From: Bog-473 sp963787485
Lineage (GTDB): Bacteria > Actinomycetota > Acidimicrobiia > Acidimicrobiales > RAAP-2
Direction: 5' to 3'
DNA length: 64,000 bases
Assembly: GCA_963787485.1 (NCBI GenBank)
Contig: CAWBDF010000001.1
Span: forward strand, 124,001 to 188,000
Made by a program: the position numbers and the translations under genes. The notes beneath the pieces are model-generated. The model searched no databases and was not told the origin of the DNA. It was given only the letters and a program-made list of their open reading frames with translations. This document shows positions 35,562-44,839 of the stretch, piece after piece (positions within the stretch are counted from its first letter, which is position 1; each line of letters opens with the position of its first letter).

Positions 35562-36164
35562 CTACTTGAGGAGGAACAGGCAACTGTAGAGCCCGACCCA
35601 GACGATGTCGACGAAATGCCAGTAGTACGAGACACCCTGCACGGCGGAGAGCTCGCCCGGGTCACCCCCGACGTCCCCGCGCAAGCGGCCCAGGAGGAAG
35701 ATCATGGCGAGGAGACCGATGAAGACGTGCAGTCCGTGCAGGCCCGACATGATGTAGAAGAGCGACCCGTACGCGTTCGTGTACCAGCGTGTTGGGCTGT
35801 AGAGCCACTCCCACGCCTGGTTGGCCAAGAAGAGGGCGCCCAGAATGATCGTCATGACGATCCAACGGCGGGCCGACTTCCGCCGGCGCCACTCGGTCTG
35901 GTACACGGCGTACTGCATGGTGAAGCTCGACGACACCAGCACCGCGGTGAAGATCCCGGCTCGAACGGTGTCGAGCGTGGTGCCCGCCGGTGGCCAGGGG
36001 CCGACGGTGTTGGCTCGGATCGTGAAGAAGGCCGCGAACAGGCCGCTGAAGAACATCAGCTCCGACCCGAGCCAGATCATGACGCCCACGGCGAGCATCG
36101 GTGGCCGGTCGTGGACGATCTTCCCCTGGGGCGCGGGGACCTCCGCCGAGACAGCCTGGGTCAC
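35562..36164 (-). CDS. ctaE: Cytochrome c oxidase subunit III
   Basis: 200 residues, five membrane segments. Family motifs: VGVMIWLGSELMFFSGLFAAFF, NQAWEW, SGLHGLHVFIGLL and SYYWHFVDIVWVGLYSCLFL. GTG 36164. First gene of the leftward ctaE-qcrC-qcrA-qcrB block, an arrangement also known from mycobacteria and their relatives. Confidence 0.95.
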   Translation of the reverse strand: MTQAVSAEVPAPQGKIVHDRPPMLAVGVMIWLGSELMFFSGLFAAFFTIRANTVGPWPPAGTTLDTVRAGIFTAVLVSSSFTMQYAVYQTEWRRRKSARRWIVMTIILGALFLANQAWEWLYSPTRWYTNAYGSLFYIMSGLHGLHVFIGLLAMIFLLGRLRGDVGGDPGELSAVQGVSYYWHFVDIVWVGLYSCLFLLK

Positions 36165-36251
36165 AGCGCATTTTTTAGTCGACCCGCCTCCGTATGTGCC
36201 AACCCGCGACCAGGCTCGGCGAGGGGAAGGTCACCCCCCTGAAGGTCCTGT

Positions 36252-38741
36252 TCAGCGCAACGCGGCGGGGAGCGGCTCGGCGTGGACCACCGTCAGGCGC
36301 TGAGTCGGCCTGGTGCACGCCACGTAGAGCGTCCGAAGGCCTCGCTTCGTCGTGACGGGCGGTCCCTCGGAGCCCGGTTCGTCGCTCACCGCGGCGATCA
36401 ACGCCGGTTCCACGACGATCGCCGCATCGAACTCGAGGCCGTTGGTCTCGTCCGCCGGGAGCACGACCAACCCAGCGGCGAGCCCGGCGCCGGCGGGGTC
36501 GCGCGGGTCGACAGGGTCGAGTCCGGCGCCCTGCAGGGCGCGCACCATCTCGGGCAGCAGGACCGAGGGGCCCAGCACAGCCACCCGGCCCTGCGCCACC
36601 CCCGCCGCTTCATCGCGGACGACCTCGGCCAAGGCGTCCCACAGGGTGGCCCGGGTGGCTGACACGAAGCGGGGTCGATGTCCCGACTGACGGACCGGGC
36701 GGGGCGGCGTGATTCCCGGGGCCGCGGCGGCGAGCACCCGTGCGGCTACCTCGACGACCTCGGACGGCGTGCGATAACTCACCGTCAGCTCGACCAGACG
36801 CGGCGCTCGCTGGGGGCTCAGGTGGCGGACCACCTCGTCCCACCCCGACGGCGCCCACGGCCTCGTCGCCTGGGCGATGTCGCCCACCACGGTCATGGAG
36901 CCCGAGAGGGACCGGCGCGCCAACATGCGCAGCTGCATGGGAGAGAGGTCTTGAACCTCGTCCACCACGATGTGGCCGAAGGATCGGACCTCGTCGTCGG
37001 TGCCGCTCAGCGCGCCGGGCGCCACTGGGGGCTCCGGTGATGCGGGCAGCCCCTGGGGCCAGAACCCTGCCTCGACCGCCGCCCCCTCGCCCTGTGGCGC
37101 CGCCCGCCCCCCGGGTCGCGTCGATCGGGCGCGCCCGGGGCGCCGTCGCCGGGGGCCGAGCAGCATGCGCGCCTCGTCGACCAGCGCGGCGTCCGCGGTT
37201 GTCCAGGGCACCGCCTCGAGTGACGCGCTGCGGGGACGCCCAAGCCGTTCCACCTCGGCCACGCTGAGAATGCCCCGGGCCGCCGCAGCGAGCAGGGGTG
37301 GCGCCCCGAAGAGGTCGTGGAGCAGTTCATGAGGGGACAGGCGCGGCCACATCCGATCCAACGCCTCGACCACCTGGGGCACCCGGCGCAGCCGGCCCAG
37401 CAGTTCCTCGTACACCTCTCCGGCAGCCGTGTCCTCGAGCTCGCTCGACTCTCCTGCCCCGTCATGTGGTCCGCCCCGTGACACTCGCCGGCGATATTCG
37501 TCGGCCAGAGCGCCCACCACCTGGGTCTCGACGAAACGGCGGCGTGCATTGTGCGTGCCCGGACGCCGTCGGGCCAACGACACGATCTCCTCGGTGAGGC
37601 TGGCGCGGAGGCGCAGCACGCCCGCGCCGAAGGGGATCTCGACGTCGCGCCGGAGGGGACGTTGGCGAGTGCGCACGGCGCGGGCCAAGACCTTGACCAT
37701 GCGCACGTCACCCTTCAACTTGGCAGCGGCGGGTTGGTCGACCCCGCGCACCCGCACCTCGGGCACCAACCCCGCCACCGTGGACAGGCTCACCCCGGCC
37801 TCGCCGAGCGACGGAAGGACCTGCTCGATGTACCGAAGGAACAGCGGGTTCGGTCCGACCACGAGCACCCCTTGGCGCTCCAGGGGAAAGCGGTGGGTGT
37901 AGAGGAGGTACGCGGCTCGGTGGAGCGCCACCGCGGTCTTGCCCGTCCCCGGTCCGCCCTGGACCACGAGCACGCCGGGCAGGGGGGCGCGGATGATCTC
38001 GTCCTGCTCGCGCTGGATGGTCGAGACGATGTCGCCCATGTGGCCGGTCCGGGCCTGACCGAGCGCGGCGAGGAGCGCGCCCGGGCCACCGAGGACAAGC
38101 CCGTCGGTGAGCAGCCGCTCACCATCGGCGGGGGCAGTGTCGGTGTCGGTTCGCATCGTGCCGTCGCCGGTGGCCAGGGTGCCGGTCGCGATGAAGTACT
38201 CGTCCTCCAGGCCGACCACCTCTTGGGCTCGAAGGGCCAGGTGGCGGCGGCGGGCCAGACCCTGTGGATCGAGGCCCGTGGCCCGGTAGAAGGGTTCGGC
38301 AACTGGGGCGCGCCAGTCGACGACCAGCGGCTCGTGGTCCGGGCCGGAGACCCCGAGCCTCCCAATGTGGAACGACTCACCGAGGAGCGGGTGGCTGGCG
38401 CCGTCGGCCCGGGTGCCGCCGTCGCCTCGGGTGCCGTGCGTGCCGTTGGTGTGGGCGGCCCCGTCGGAGCCGTTGCTGCCTTCACTCCCCTGGTCCGGCG
38501 TCGGCAGTCGATCGATGCGACCGAAGTACAGCGCCTGGTCACCGACGTCGAGCTGTTCCAGCCGGGCCAGGCTGGTACGGACGACGATGTCGCGCTCGGT
38601 ACGGGACTGGAACGTGCCGCCCCGGCCCAGGTCCAGTACATCCTCGAGCATCTGGCGCGCCTCGCCCCGCATGAACTCGAGGCCCTCGTAGGCACGGTTG
38701 AGGAACTCCTGTTCGTCCCGCAGATCGGGATGTTCCGGCAC
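36252..38741 (-). CDS. helD: HelD/HelR-type RNA polymerase-associated motor ATPase
   Basis: 829-residue superfamily 1 helicase-like protein. Actinobacterial HelD N-terminus: EQEFLNRAYEGLEFMRG (coiled coil), ERDIVVRTSLARLEQLDVGDQALYFGRID, FHIGRLGVSG and PLVVDWRAPVAEPFYRATG. Walker A GGPGTGKT at 262-269, Walker B region HIVVDEVQDLSPMQLRML, motif VI GLRTLYVACTRPTQRL. HelD proteins release stalled RNA polymerase; the Streptomyces HelR displaces rifamycins. A Gly/Asn/Thr-rich insert (about 82-117) is unusual. Divergent from the ybjQ-heme operon. Confidence 0.9.
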   Translation of the reverse strand: MPEHPDLRDEQEFLNRAYEGLEFMRGEARQMLEDVLDLGRGGTFQSRTERDIVVRTSLARLEQLDVGDQALYFGRIDRLPTPDQGSEGSNGSDGAAHTNGTHGTRGDGGTRADGASHPLLGESFHIGRLGVSGPDHEPLVVDWRAPVAEPFYRATGLDPQGLARRRHLALRAQEVVGLEDEYFIATGTLATGDGTMRTDTDTAPADGERLLTDGLVLGGPGALLAALGQARTGHMGDIVSTIQREQDEIIRAPLPGVLVVQGGPGTGKTAVALHRAAYLLYTHRFPLERQGVLVVGPNPLFLRYIEQVLPSLGEAGVSLSTVAGLVPEVRVRGVDQPAAAKLKGDVRMVKVLARAVRTRQRPLRRDVEIPFGAGVLRLRASLTEEIVSLARRRPGTHNARRRFVETQVVGALADEYRRRVSRGGPHDGAGESSELEDTAAGEVYEELLGRLRRVPQVVEALDRMWPRLSPHELLHDLFGAPPLLAAAARGILSVAEVERLGRPRSASLEAVPWTTADAALVDEARMLLGPRRRRPGRARSTRPGGRAAPQGEGAAVEAGFWPQGLPASPEPPVAPGALSGTDDEVRSFGHIVVDEVQDLSPMQLRMLARRSLSGSMTVVGDIAQATRPWAPSGWDEVVRHLSPQRAPRLVELTVSYRTPSEVVEVAARVLAAAAPGITPPRPVRQSGHRPRFVSATRATLWDALAEVVRDEAAGVAQGRVAVLGPSVLLPEMVRALQGAGLDPVDPRDPAGAGLAAGLVVLPADETNGLEFDAAIVVEPALIAAVSDEPGSEGPPVTTKRGLRTLYVACTRPTQRLTVVHAEPLPAALR

Positions 38742-38865
38742 CGCTCCCCTTCCTCCCCCGCGCCCTAGGGGGAACGGTTCAGTTTAGACGCCCTGTCACG
38801 CCCGAGTCGCGGGGGTGGTGGAGCCTACGATGAGCCCGACCAGCTGCCGGATCGAGAGGACTGTC

Positions 38866-39189
38866 ATGCTCATTTCGACCATGAACGACGTGCCCGGATA
38901 CACCGTCACAAACGTGCTGGGGGAAGTGTTCGGGCTGACCGTGCGCTCCCGCAATGTCGGCTCCCAGTTCGGTGCCGCCTTCAAATCGCTGGCGGGCGGC
39001 GAGCTCAAGGGCATGACCAAGAACCTCCAGCTGAGCCGGCAGGATGTCGTCGACCGCATGGTGGGCGAAGCCGAGGCTCGCGGGGGCAACGCTGTGCTGG
39101 CCATGCGCTTCGACACCTCGGAGATGGGCGGCAACTGGACCGAGATCTGCGCGTACGGGACGGCGGTCGTCATTGAGCCAACCGGATGA
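38866..39189 (+). CDS. YbjQ family (UPF0145) heavy-metal-binding-domain protein
   Basis: 107 residues. MNDVPGYTVTNVLGEVFGLTVRSRN, SRQDVVDRMVGEAEARGGNAVLAMRFDTSE and ICAYGTAVVIEP match the YbjQ family, which forms small ring-like oligomers of unknown role. ATG 38866 has a GAGAGGA ribosome site; an upstream in-frame start would add 17 atypical residues. Overlaps hemE by ATGA. Confidence 0.9.
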   Translation: MLISTMNDVPGYTVTNVLGEVFGLTVRSRNVGSQFGAAFKSLAGGELKGMTKNLQLSRQDVVDRMVGEAEARGGNAVLAMRFDTSEMGGNWTEICAYGTAVVIEPTG

Positions 39190-40280
39190 AGGCCGAAGGA
39201 GCTGACGTCACCGACCGGCCCGATCTGGTGCGCGCCTGCTTCGGCGAGCCGGTCGCCCGGACCCCGGTCTGGTTCATGCGACAGGCCGGCCGCTCGTTGC
39301 CCGAGTACCGCGCCGCGCGAGGCGAGGACTCCATCCTCTCGGCCGTGGCGGACGCCTCACTGTCCGCCGAGCTGACCCTCCAGCCGGTGCGGCGCTATGG
39401 CGTCGATGCCGCGATCGTCTTCTCCGACATCGTGGTGCCGCTGCACGCCATCGGCTTCGGCGTCGAGGTGGAGCCCGGTCGCGGGCCGGTGGTGGCCGAA
39501 CCGTTCCGTGGACCAGCCGACCTGAGCCGCCTGCGCCCACTCGAACCCGAGGCCGATCTCCCCTACGTCGCAGAGGCGGTCAGGCTGGTGCGCCGAGAAC
39601 TCGAGGGATCGGGGGTGGCGCTCATCGGATTCGCCGGCGCGCCCTTCACCGTGGCCAGCTACCTGGTCGAGGGAGGCCCGTCACGCTCCTTCTCCAAGGT
39701 CAAGGCCCTCATGCACGGCGACCCGGTGCTGTGGCAGCGGTTGGCGGACCGGCTGGCCGCGCTCGCCCTGGCCTCCCTGCGTGCCCAGGTTGCCGCCGGG
39801 GCCCAAGCCGTCCAGCTGTTCGACAGCTGGGCCGGGTCACTTTCGCCCGACGAGTACGCCCGGTTCGCCCTGCCGGCCACCCGGGCCGTCCTGTCGGGCG
39901 TGGCCGACCTGGGCGTGCCCACCATCCTCTTCGGCGTCGGCACCGGTGAGCTCTTGAGCCTGATGGCGTCGTCGGGTGCCGACGTCATCGGCGTCGACTG
40001 GCGCGTCCCGCTCGACGCGGCCCGCCGCCGCGTCGGGCCCGGTCGAGCGCTCCAGGGAAACCTGGACCCGGCGCTGTGTCTCGCACCGTGGCCCGTGGTG
40101 GCCGATGCCACACGGGGCGTTCTTGCGGCAGCGGCTGCCGGAATGCAGGAGGGGACCGCTCACGGCACCACTCGCGCTCACGTGTTCAACCTCGGGCACG
40201 GCGTTCTGCCCGAGTCGGACCCCGGGATCCTCGCGTCGGTGGTCGACCTCGTCCATGCGGAGACGGCGGCCACGGGGTGA
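39186..40280 (+). CDS. hemE: Uroporphyrinogen decarboxylase
   Basis: Converts uroporphyrinogen III to coproporphyrinogen III. Signature PVWFMRQAGRSLPEYRAAR near the N-terminus, then FSDIVVPLHAIGF, GFAGAPFTVASYLVEGG, QLFDSWAGSLSP, GVDWRVPLD, LQGNLDP and FNLGHGVLP. 364 residues, normal. First enzyme of a hemE-hemH-hemY run joined by overlaps, supplying heme for the nearby oxidase and bc1 complexes. Confidence 0.96.
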   Translation: MKAEGADVTDRPDLVRACFGEPVARTPVWFMRQAGRSLPEYRAARGEDSILSAVADASLSAELTLQPVRRYGVDAAIVFSDIVVPLHAIGFGVEVEPGRGPVVAEPFRGPADLSRLRPLEPEADLPYVAEAVRLVRRELEGSGVALIGFAGAPFTVASYLVEGGPSRSFSKVKALMHGDPVLWQRLADRLAALALASLRAQVAAGAQAVQLFDSWAGSLSPDEYARFALPATRAVLSGVADLGVPTILFGVGTGELLSLMASSGADVIGVDWRVPLDAARRRVGPGRALQGNLDPALCLAPWPVVADATRGVLAAAAAGMQEGTAHGTTRAHVFNLGHGVLPESDPGILASVVDLVHAETAATG

Positions 40281-41191
40281 GCGTCGGCGTCCTGGTCATG
40301 GCGCACGGCACGCCAGGCGACCCGGCCGAGATCGGCCCGTTCCTCACCCGCATCCGTCATGGCCGGCCACCCGACCAAGCTCAGCTCGCGGAGCTCGTGC
40401 GCCGCTACGAGGCCATCGGCGGCGTATCGCCGCTGGCCGAGCGCACGGCGGCGCAGGTCGCAGGGATCCGCCAGGCTCTCGAGGTCCGCGCCCCGGGACG
40501 CTACGTGGTCGCTTTCGGTGCCAAGCACACGGCCCCACTGATCGAGGACACTGCAGCCGGCCTGCAGGGGCAGGATCGCGTGATCGCGCTCGTGCTCACC
40601 CCGCATGCGTCGTCCATGGGGTCTCAGGAGTATCTCGACCGTGCTCGCAGCGCGGTGGGCACGACGACCGAGTTCGTGCCGGTCGGTCCGTGGTACGGCG
40701 AACCGGCCCTGGTCACACTCCTCGCTGACCGCGTACGGGCCGCCCTCTTCGAAGTAGCCGAGCTGGGTCGAACTCATCCCCGAGTCATCTTCACCGCGCA
40801 TTCGCTCCCGGCACGTACGGAACAGCATGGCGACACCTACCCGGAGCAATTGGCCGACTCGGCCCGACTCGTGGCCGAGGAAACCCGCCTTTCGGATTGG
40901 GAAGTGGCGTGGCAGAGCGCGGCGCGAAGCCCGGAGCCCTGGCTCGGCCCAGATGTCCGGGACGTCGTTCGCCTCCTCGGCGACGGGAGTGATCGTGTCG
41001 ATGCAGTCGTCGTGTGCCCGATCGGGTTCGTGTCCGACCACCTCGAAGTGCTCTACGACCTCGACATCGACGTCGCCGCGGTGGCGGCGGAGTGCGGCCT
41101 GGCCTACGCGCGGACGGCGTCGCTCAACGACGACCCGGTATTCCTCGACATGCTGGCCGGCGTGATCGCCGCCGCGGACAGGCCGCGCTGA
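40277..41191 (+). CDS. hemH: Ferrochelatase (probably coproporphyrin ferrochelatase)
   Basis: Inserts iron into the porphyrin. 304 residues. LVMAHGTPGDPAEIGPFL, RYEAIGGVSPL, catalytic His in IFTAHSLP, VVCPIGFVSDHLEVLYDLDID with the conserved Glu. No Cys-rich [2Fe-2S] C-terminus is seen. In actinobacteria the substrate is usually coproporphyrin III (CpfC); this is inferred from lineage. GTG 40277 overlaps the hemE stop (GTGA). Confidence 0.92.
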   Translation: MSVGVLVMAHGTPGDPAEIGPFLTRIRHGRPPDQAQLAELVRRYEAIGGVSPLAERTAAQVAGIRQALEVRAPGRYVVAFGAKHTAPLIEDTAAGLQGQDRVIALVLTPHASSMGSQEYLDRARSAVGTTTEFVPVGPWYGEPALVTLLADRVRAALFEVAELGRTHPRVIFTAHSLPARTEQHGDTYPEQLADSARLVAEETRLSDWEVAWQSAARSPEPWLGPDVRDVVRLLGDGSDRVDAVVVCPIGFVSDHLEVLYDLDIDVAAVAAECGLAYARTASLNDDPVFLDMLAGVIAAADRPR

Positions 41192-41192
41192 G

Positions 41193-42606
41193 GTGACGCT
41201 CCGCGAGTTCGTCGTCGTCGGAGGTGGCATCAGCGGGCTCGTCGCGACGTGGGAGTTGACCGGTGGCGCCGTGGGGCGCGCGGAGAAACGCCGGGTCACG
41301 CTGATCGAAGCATCTCCCCGCCTGGGCGGCCCGCTACGGAGCGAGATGTTCGGAGGACGCCTCGTGGACATGGGTCCCGACGGATTCCTGGGCCGCCGGC
41401 CTGAAGCAGTCGAACTGTGCCACGAGCTCGGTTTGGTCGCCGCCTTGGAGCCCATCGCCGCGCACGGCGCGTCGGTGTGGGCACGCAACCGGCTGCGGCC
41501 GCTGCCCGAGGGGCACGCGCTCGGGATTCCCACCCGGTTCTGGCCGACCGTGCGCACGGGTGCCCTGGGTCCGGCAGGCATGCTGGGCCTGGCCCGCGAC
41601 GCGTTGCTCCCTCGACCCGATGTCCGAGGGCCGATGGGAGACCGTTCGGTGGGGCCGCTCGTGACCCGCAAGCTGGGCCGGCAGGTAGTCGACACCCTGG
41701 TCGATCCGCTCTTCGGAGGTATCTACGCGGGCACGGTCGACGACATGTCCGCCGCAGCGACGTACCCTCCCCTCCTGGCGGCCGCCCAGCGCCGTGGCAG
41801 CCTGATGCGGAGGTTGCGCGCTCGAGGTGCCCGTCCGGGCCGACGAGTCGGATCCTCCGTTGTTCTGGTCCCTTCGCCAGGGGATGGGCTCGCTCGTCGG
41901 CACCCTGGCGCATGCGCTGTCCGAACGCAGTGTGGACGTTCGGCTCTCAACCCGAGCCGACGCGCTCGAGCGCGCCGCTGGGCGATGGTGCGTGCGCTGC
42001 GGCAGCACCACGATCGAGGCTGACGGTGTGGTCCTGGCAACGCCAGCTCCGGCCACCGCCGCGCTACTGGAGCCACACGACGACGAGGCAGCCGGCCTCC
42101 TCCAATCCATCGACTACGCCTCCGCAGTGATCGTGACGTTCCGCGCGGTGGCCTCAGACTTTTCTGCCGGGCTCCACGGGACGGGCTTCCTGGTCCCTCG
42201 ACACAGTCCTCACAAGGGTCGTGATGCATGGGCCGTGACCGCATGCACCTTCCTCGACCGCAAGTGGCCACATCTCGCCCGCGACGGTGAGGTGCTGCTG
42301 CGTGCCTCGCTCGGGCGCATTGACGACACCCGGCCGCTGCAGTGGGGGGACGACGATGTCGCAGCCCGCGCCTGGGAGGAGCTCGCTGCCCTCTTGGGCC
42401 TCGCCGGCAATCCCCTCGAGTCGACAGTGGTCCGCCATGTCGCGGGGCTTCCCCAATACCGGGTGCACCACCTCCTGCGGACAGCCGGCGTGGAGTCCGC
42501 CGTTGCCCGACTGGGCGGCCTGGCCGTTGCGGGAGCGGCGTATCACGGGGTGGGAATTCCCGCCTGCGTCGCCAGCGGCCGGGCGGCAGCGCGCGCGCTC
42601 TTGTGA
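41193..42606 (+). CDS. hemY: Coproporphyrinogen III/protoporphyrinogen oxidase, with an apparent frameshift near 41819
   Basis: FAD-dependent oxidase (CgoX in the coproporphyrin pathway). First frame: FVVVGGGISGLVATWEL, RLGGPLRSEMFGGRLVDMGPDGFL, VDTLVDPLFGGIYAGTVDDMS to MRRLRA. Second frame from about 41818: LEVPVRADESDPPLFWSLRQGMGSL, GVVLATPAPATAALL, RHVAGLPQYRVHH and LAVAGAAYHGVGIPACVASG. Joined, about 470 residues, normal. Only one indel is needed, so a sequencing error is likely. GTG 41193, one base after hemH. Confidence 0.87.
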
Positions 42607-44162
42607 GGCCGGGCCACCGGCCCCGACGTGGAGTCGTGGCGGTCCCCTCTCTGGCTGCCGGCGTTCTCCTGGCACTGTCACTGCCACCATGGGGCTGGTG
42701 GCCACTCGGTCCGCTCGGTGCCGCCCTGATCTACTGGCGCCTCGGTGCGTTGCCGGCTCGGTCTCGCGCATGGTCAGGGTGGTTCGCGGGCATCGGCAGC
42801 TTCGGGATCGGGCTCGCCTGGGCGCGAGCCTTTAACTGGTACGGAGCACTGGCTCTGGTATGTGTCGAGTCCCTCTTCACGGCCGCAGCCGGAGTTGCCA
42901 CGCCGCCTCGACGCGGGCGAGCCCTCGCCTTCGTCGGTGCGTGGACTCTGGCGGAGGCGCTCCGGATGACCTGGCCTTTCGGAGGACTCCCGCTTGGGGG
43001 GGTCTATCTGGGGCAAGCGAACGGCCCGCTCCTGCAGTTGGCCCGTCTCGGAGGGCCCCTCCTGATGACAGCTGGGGTGTGGGCGAGCGGCGTCGCGGTC
43101 GCCACCGTCGGTGTCCGGGTCCTGACACGCATCGCTACGCAATCTGTCGTCGGCGGCAAAGCGGATCGAGGCGACGCTGCGAAAAAGCCACGCCCGGCGA
43201 TTGGTGGCGCCGCGCTCGCCGCGACGTCGGTGATAGCCCTGATCATGTGGGGTGCCGTCTCTCCTGACGGCGGAGCGCCCGTGCGGACGATTCGGGTGGC
43301 GCTGGTCCAAGGTGGCGGGCCGCGGGGTGTGAGCAAGGAGGAAATCGACCCCAACGCCGTGTACCACGCACAGCTCGCGGCAAACGATTCTGTTCACGGC
43401 GCCCGCGATCTCGTGCTCTGGCCCGAGGACGTCGTGGCCTTGGATCGACCGCTGCTCGGGTCGACTGAGGCCGCGCAGTTGAGCCACCTGGCCCAGGCTC
43501 TGCGCACCACGCTGGTCGTGGGCACCACCGAACCGGTGTCGTCCACGACATTCCGCAACAGGATCGTCGCCTGGGGCCCGAGCGGACGGATCGTAGGGAC
43601 GTACGAGAAGGTCCGTCGAGTCCCCTTTGGGGAGTACGTGCCGTATCGATCTCTTGTCTCACATCTGGCCGACCTGTCCGGTGTTCCGACCGATGCCATC
43701 CCTGGGACGGGATCCGGGCTCCTCCGCACCCCAGCCGGTCCCTTGGGGCTGCTCGTCTCCTACGAGGTGTTCTATGCCGGACGGAGCCATGCTTCGGTAC
43801 GCGCCGGAGCCGAACTGCTCGCCGTCCCAACCAACACGACCTCCTACAGCACCTCCCAGGTACCAGGCCAGGAACTGGCGGCGGCCGAAGTCCAGGCTGT
43901 CGAGAGCGGCCGTGACCTGGTTCAGGCCGCACCGACCGGCTACAGCGCAGTGATCACGCAACGGGGCGTCATCGTCCAACGCAGCTCACTGGGTCGGCGC
44001 CAAGCCCTGCTGGCTTCGGTCGCGCTGCGTCGTGGCATGACGCCCTACGACCACTGGGGTGACCTTCCGGTGGTGATCTTGTCCGGATTTGCACTGGTTC
44101 TCGGATGGGCCCGAGAGTGGCGCGGCCACCGTGGTCCAGGGGGCGAAGAGAGGGCTCGGTGA
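42603..44162 (+). CDS. lnt: Apolipoprotein N-acyltransferase-like protein
   Basis: 519 residues. N-terminal membrane helices (AGVLLALSLPPWGWWPLG typical start), then a nitrilase-like domain: catalytic Glu in LVLWPEDVVA, Lys in GTYEKVRRVPFGEYVPYR. At the third catalytic position, where E. coli Lnt has Cys387, this protein reads LLVSYEVFY with Ser. It either uses Ser, is inactive, or belongs to a variant subgroup. GTG 42603 overlaps the hemY stop; the stop is followed directly by the 16-bp array. Confidence 0.82.
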   Translation: MRPGHRPRRGVVAVPSLAAGVLLALSLPPWGWWPLGPLGAALIYWRLGALPARSRAWSGWFAGIGSFGIGLAWARAFNWYGALALVCVESLFTAAAGVATPPRRGRALAFVGAWTLAEALRMTWPFGGLPLGGVYLGQANGPLLQLARLGGPLLMTAGVWASGVAVATVGVRVLTRIATQSVVGGKADRGDAAKKPRPAIGGAALAATSVIALIMWGAVSPDGGAPVRTIRVALVQGGGPRGVSKEEIDPNAVYHAQLAANDSVHGARDLVLWPEDVVALDRPLLGSTEAAQLSHLAQALRTTLVVGTTEPVSSTTFRNRIVAWGPSGRIVGTYEKVRRVPFGEYVPYRSLVSHLADLSGVPTDAIPGTGSGLLRTPAGPLGLLVSYEVFYAGRSHASVRAGAELLAVPTNTTSYSTSQVPGQELAAAEVQAVESGRDLVQAAPTGYSAVITQRGVIVQRSSLGRRQALLASVALRRGMTPYDHWGDLPVVILSGFALVLGWAREWRGHRGPGGEERAR

Positions 44163-44826
44163 GCGGACCCCGGCGTATACGGACCCCGGCGTATACGGAC
44201 CCCGGCGTATACGGACCCCGGCGTCTACGGACCCCGGCGTATACGGACCCCGGCGTATACGGACCCCGGCGTATACGGACCCCGGCGTTACGGACCCCGG
44301 CGTTACGGACCCCGGCGTCTACGGACCCCGGCGTTACGGACCCCGGCGTCTACGGACCCCGGCGTTACGGACCCCGGCGTCTACGGACCCCGGCGTCTAC
44401 GGACCCCGGCGTCTACGGACCGGCGTATACGGACCCCGGCGTCTACGGACCCCGGCGTTACGGACCCCGGCGTCTACGGACCCCGGCGTCTACGGACCCC
44501 GGCGTCGACCCCGGCGTACGGACCCCGGCGTATACGGACCCCGGCGTATACGGACCCCGGCGTATACGGACCCGGCGTATACGGACCCCGGCGTATACGG
44601 ACCCCGGCGTATACGGACCCCGGCGTATACGGACCCGGCGTATACGGACCCCGGCGTATACGGACCGGCGATACGGACCCCGGCGTATACGGACCCCGGC
44701 GTATACGGACCCCGGCGTATACGGACCCCGGCGTATACGGACCCCGGCGTATACGGACCCCGGCGATAGTACGGACCCCGGCGTATACGGACCCCGGCGT
44801 ATACGGACCCGGCGTATACGGACGCC
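44163..44826. repeat. 16-bp GTATAC tandem array, about 42 copies
   Basis: Fills the 677 bp between lnt and the convergent HAD gene. Consensus GTATACGGACCCCGGC. Variants cluster: GTCTAC and GTTAC forms are mixed in the first half, GTATAC dominates the second; some units have GGACCC or GGACC. There are no unique spacers, so it is not CRISPR. Because 16 is not a multiple of three, translation cycles through a 16-residue motif (GVYGPRRIRTPAYTDP) with no stop over about 220 codons in two + frames. No start or ribosome site supports translation. Confidence 0.95.
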
Positions 44827-44839
44827 CGAGTCTACTTGA

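Noticed and set aside
36165..36251. tRNA or small RNA gene between ctaE and helD
   Set aside because: 87 bp with no cloverleaf arms or T-loop GTTCRA motif recognised.
44163..44826. CRISPR array
   Set aside because: Units are contiguous with no unique spacers, 16 bp is too short for a CRISPR repeat, and no cas genes are nearby.
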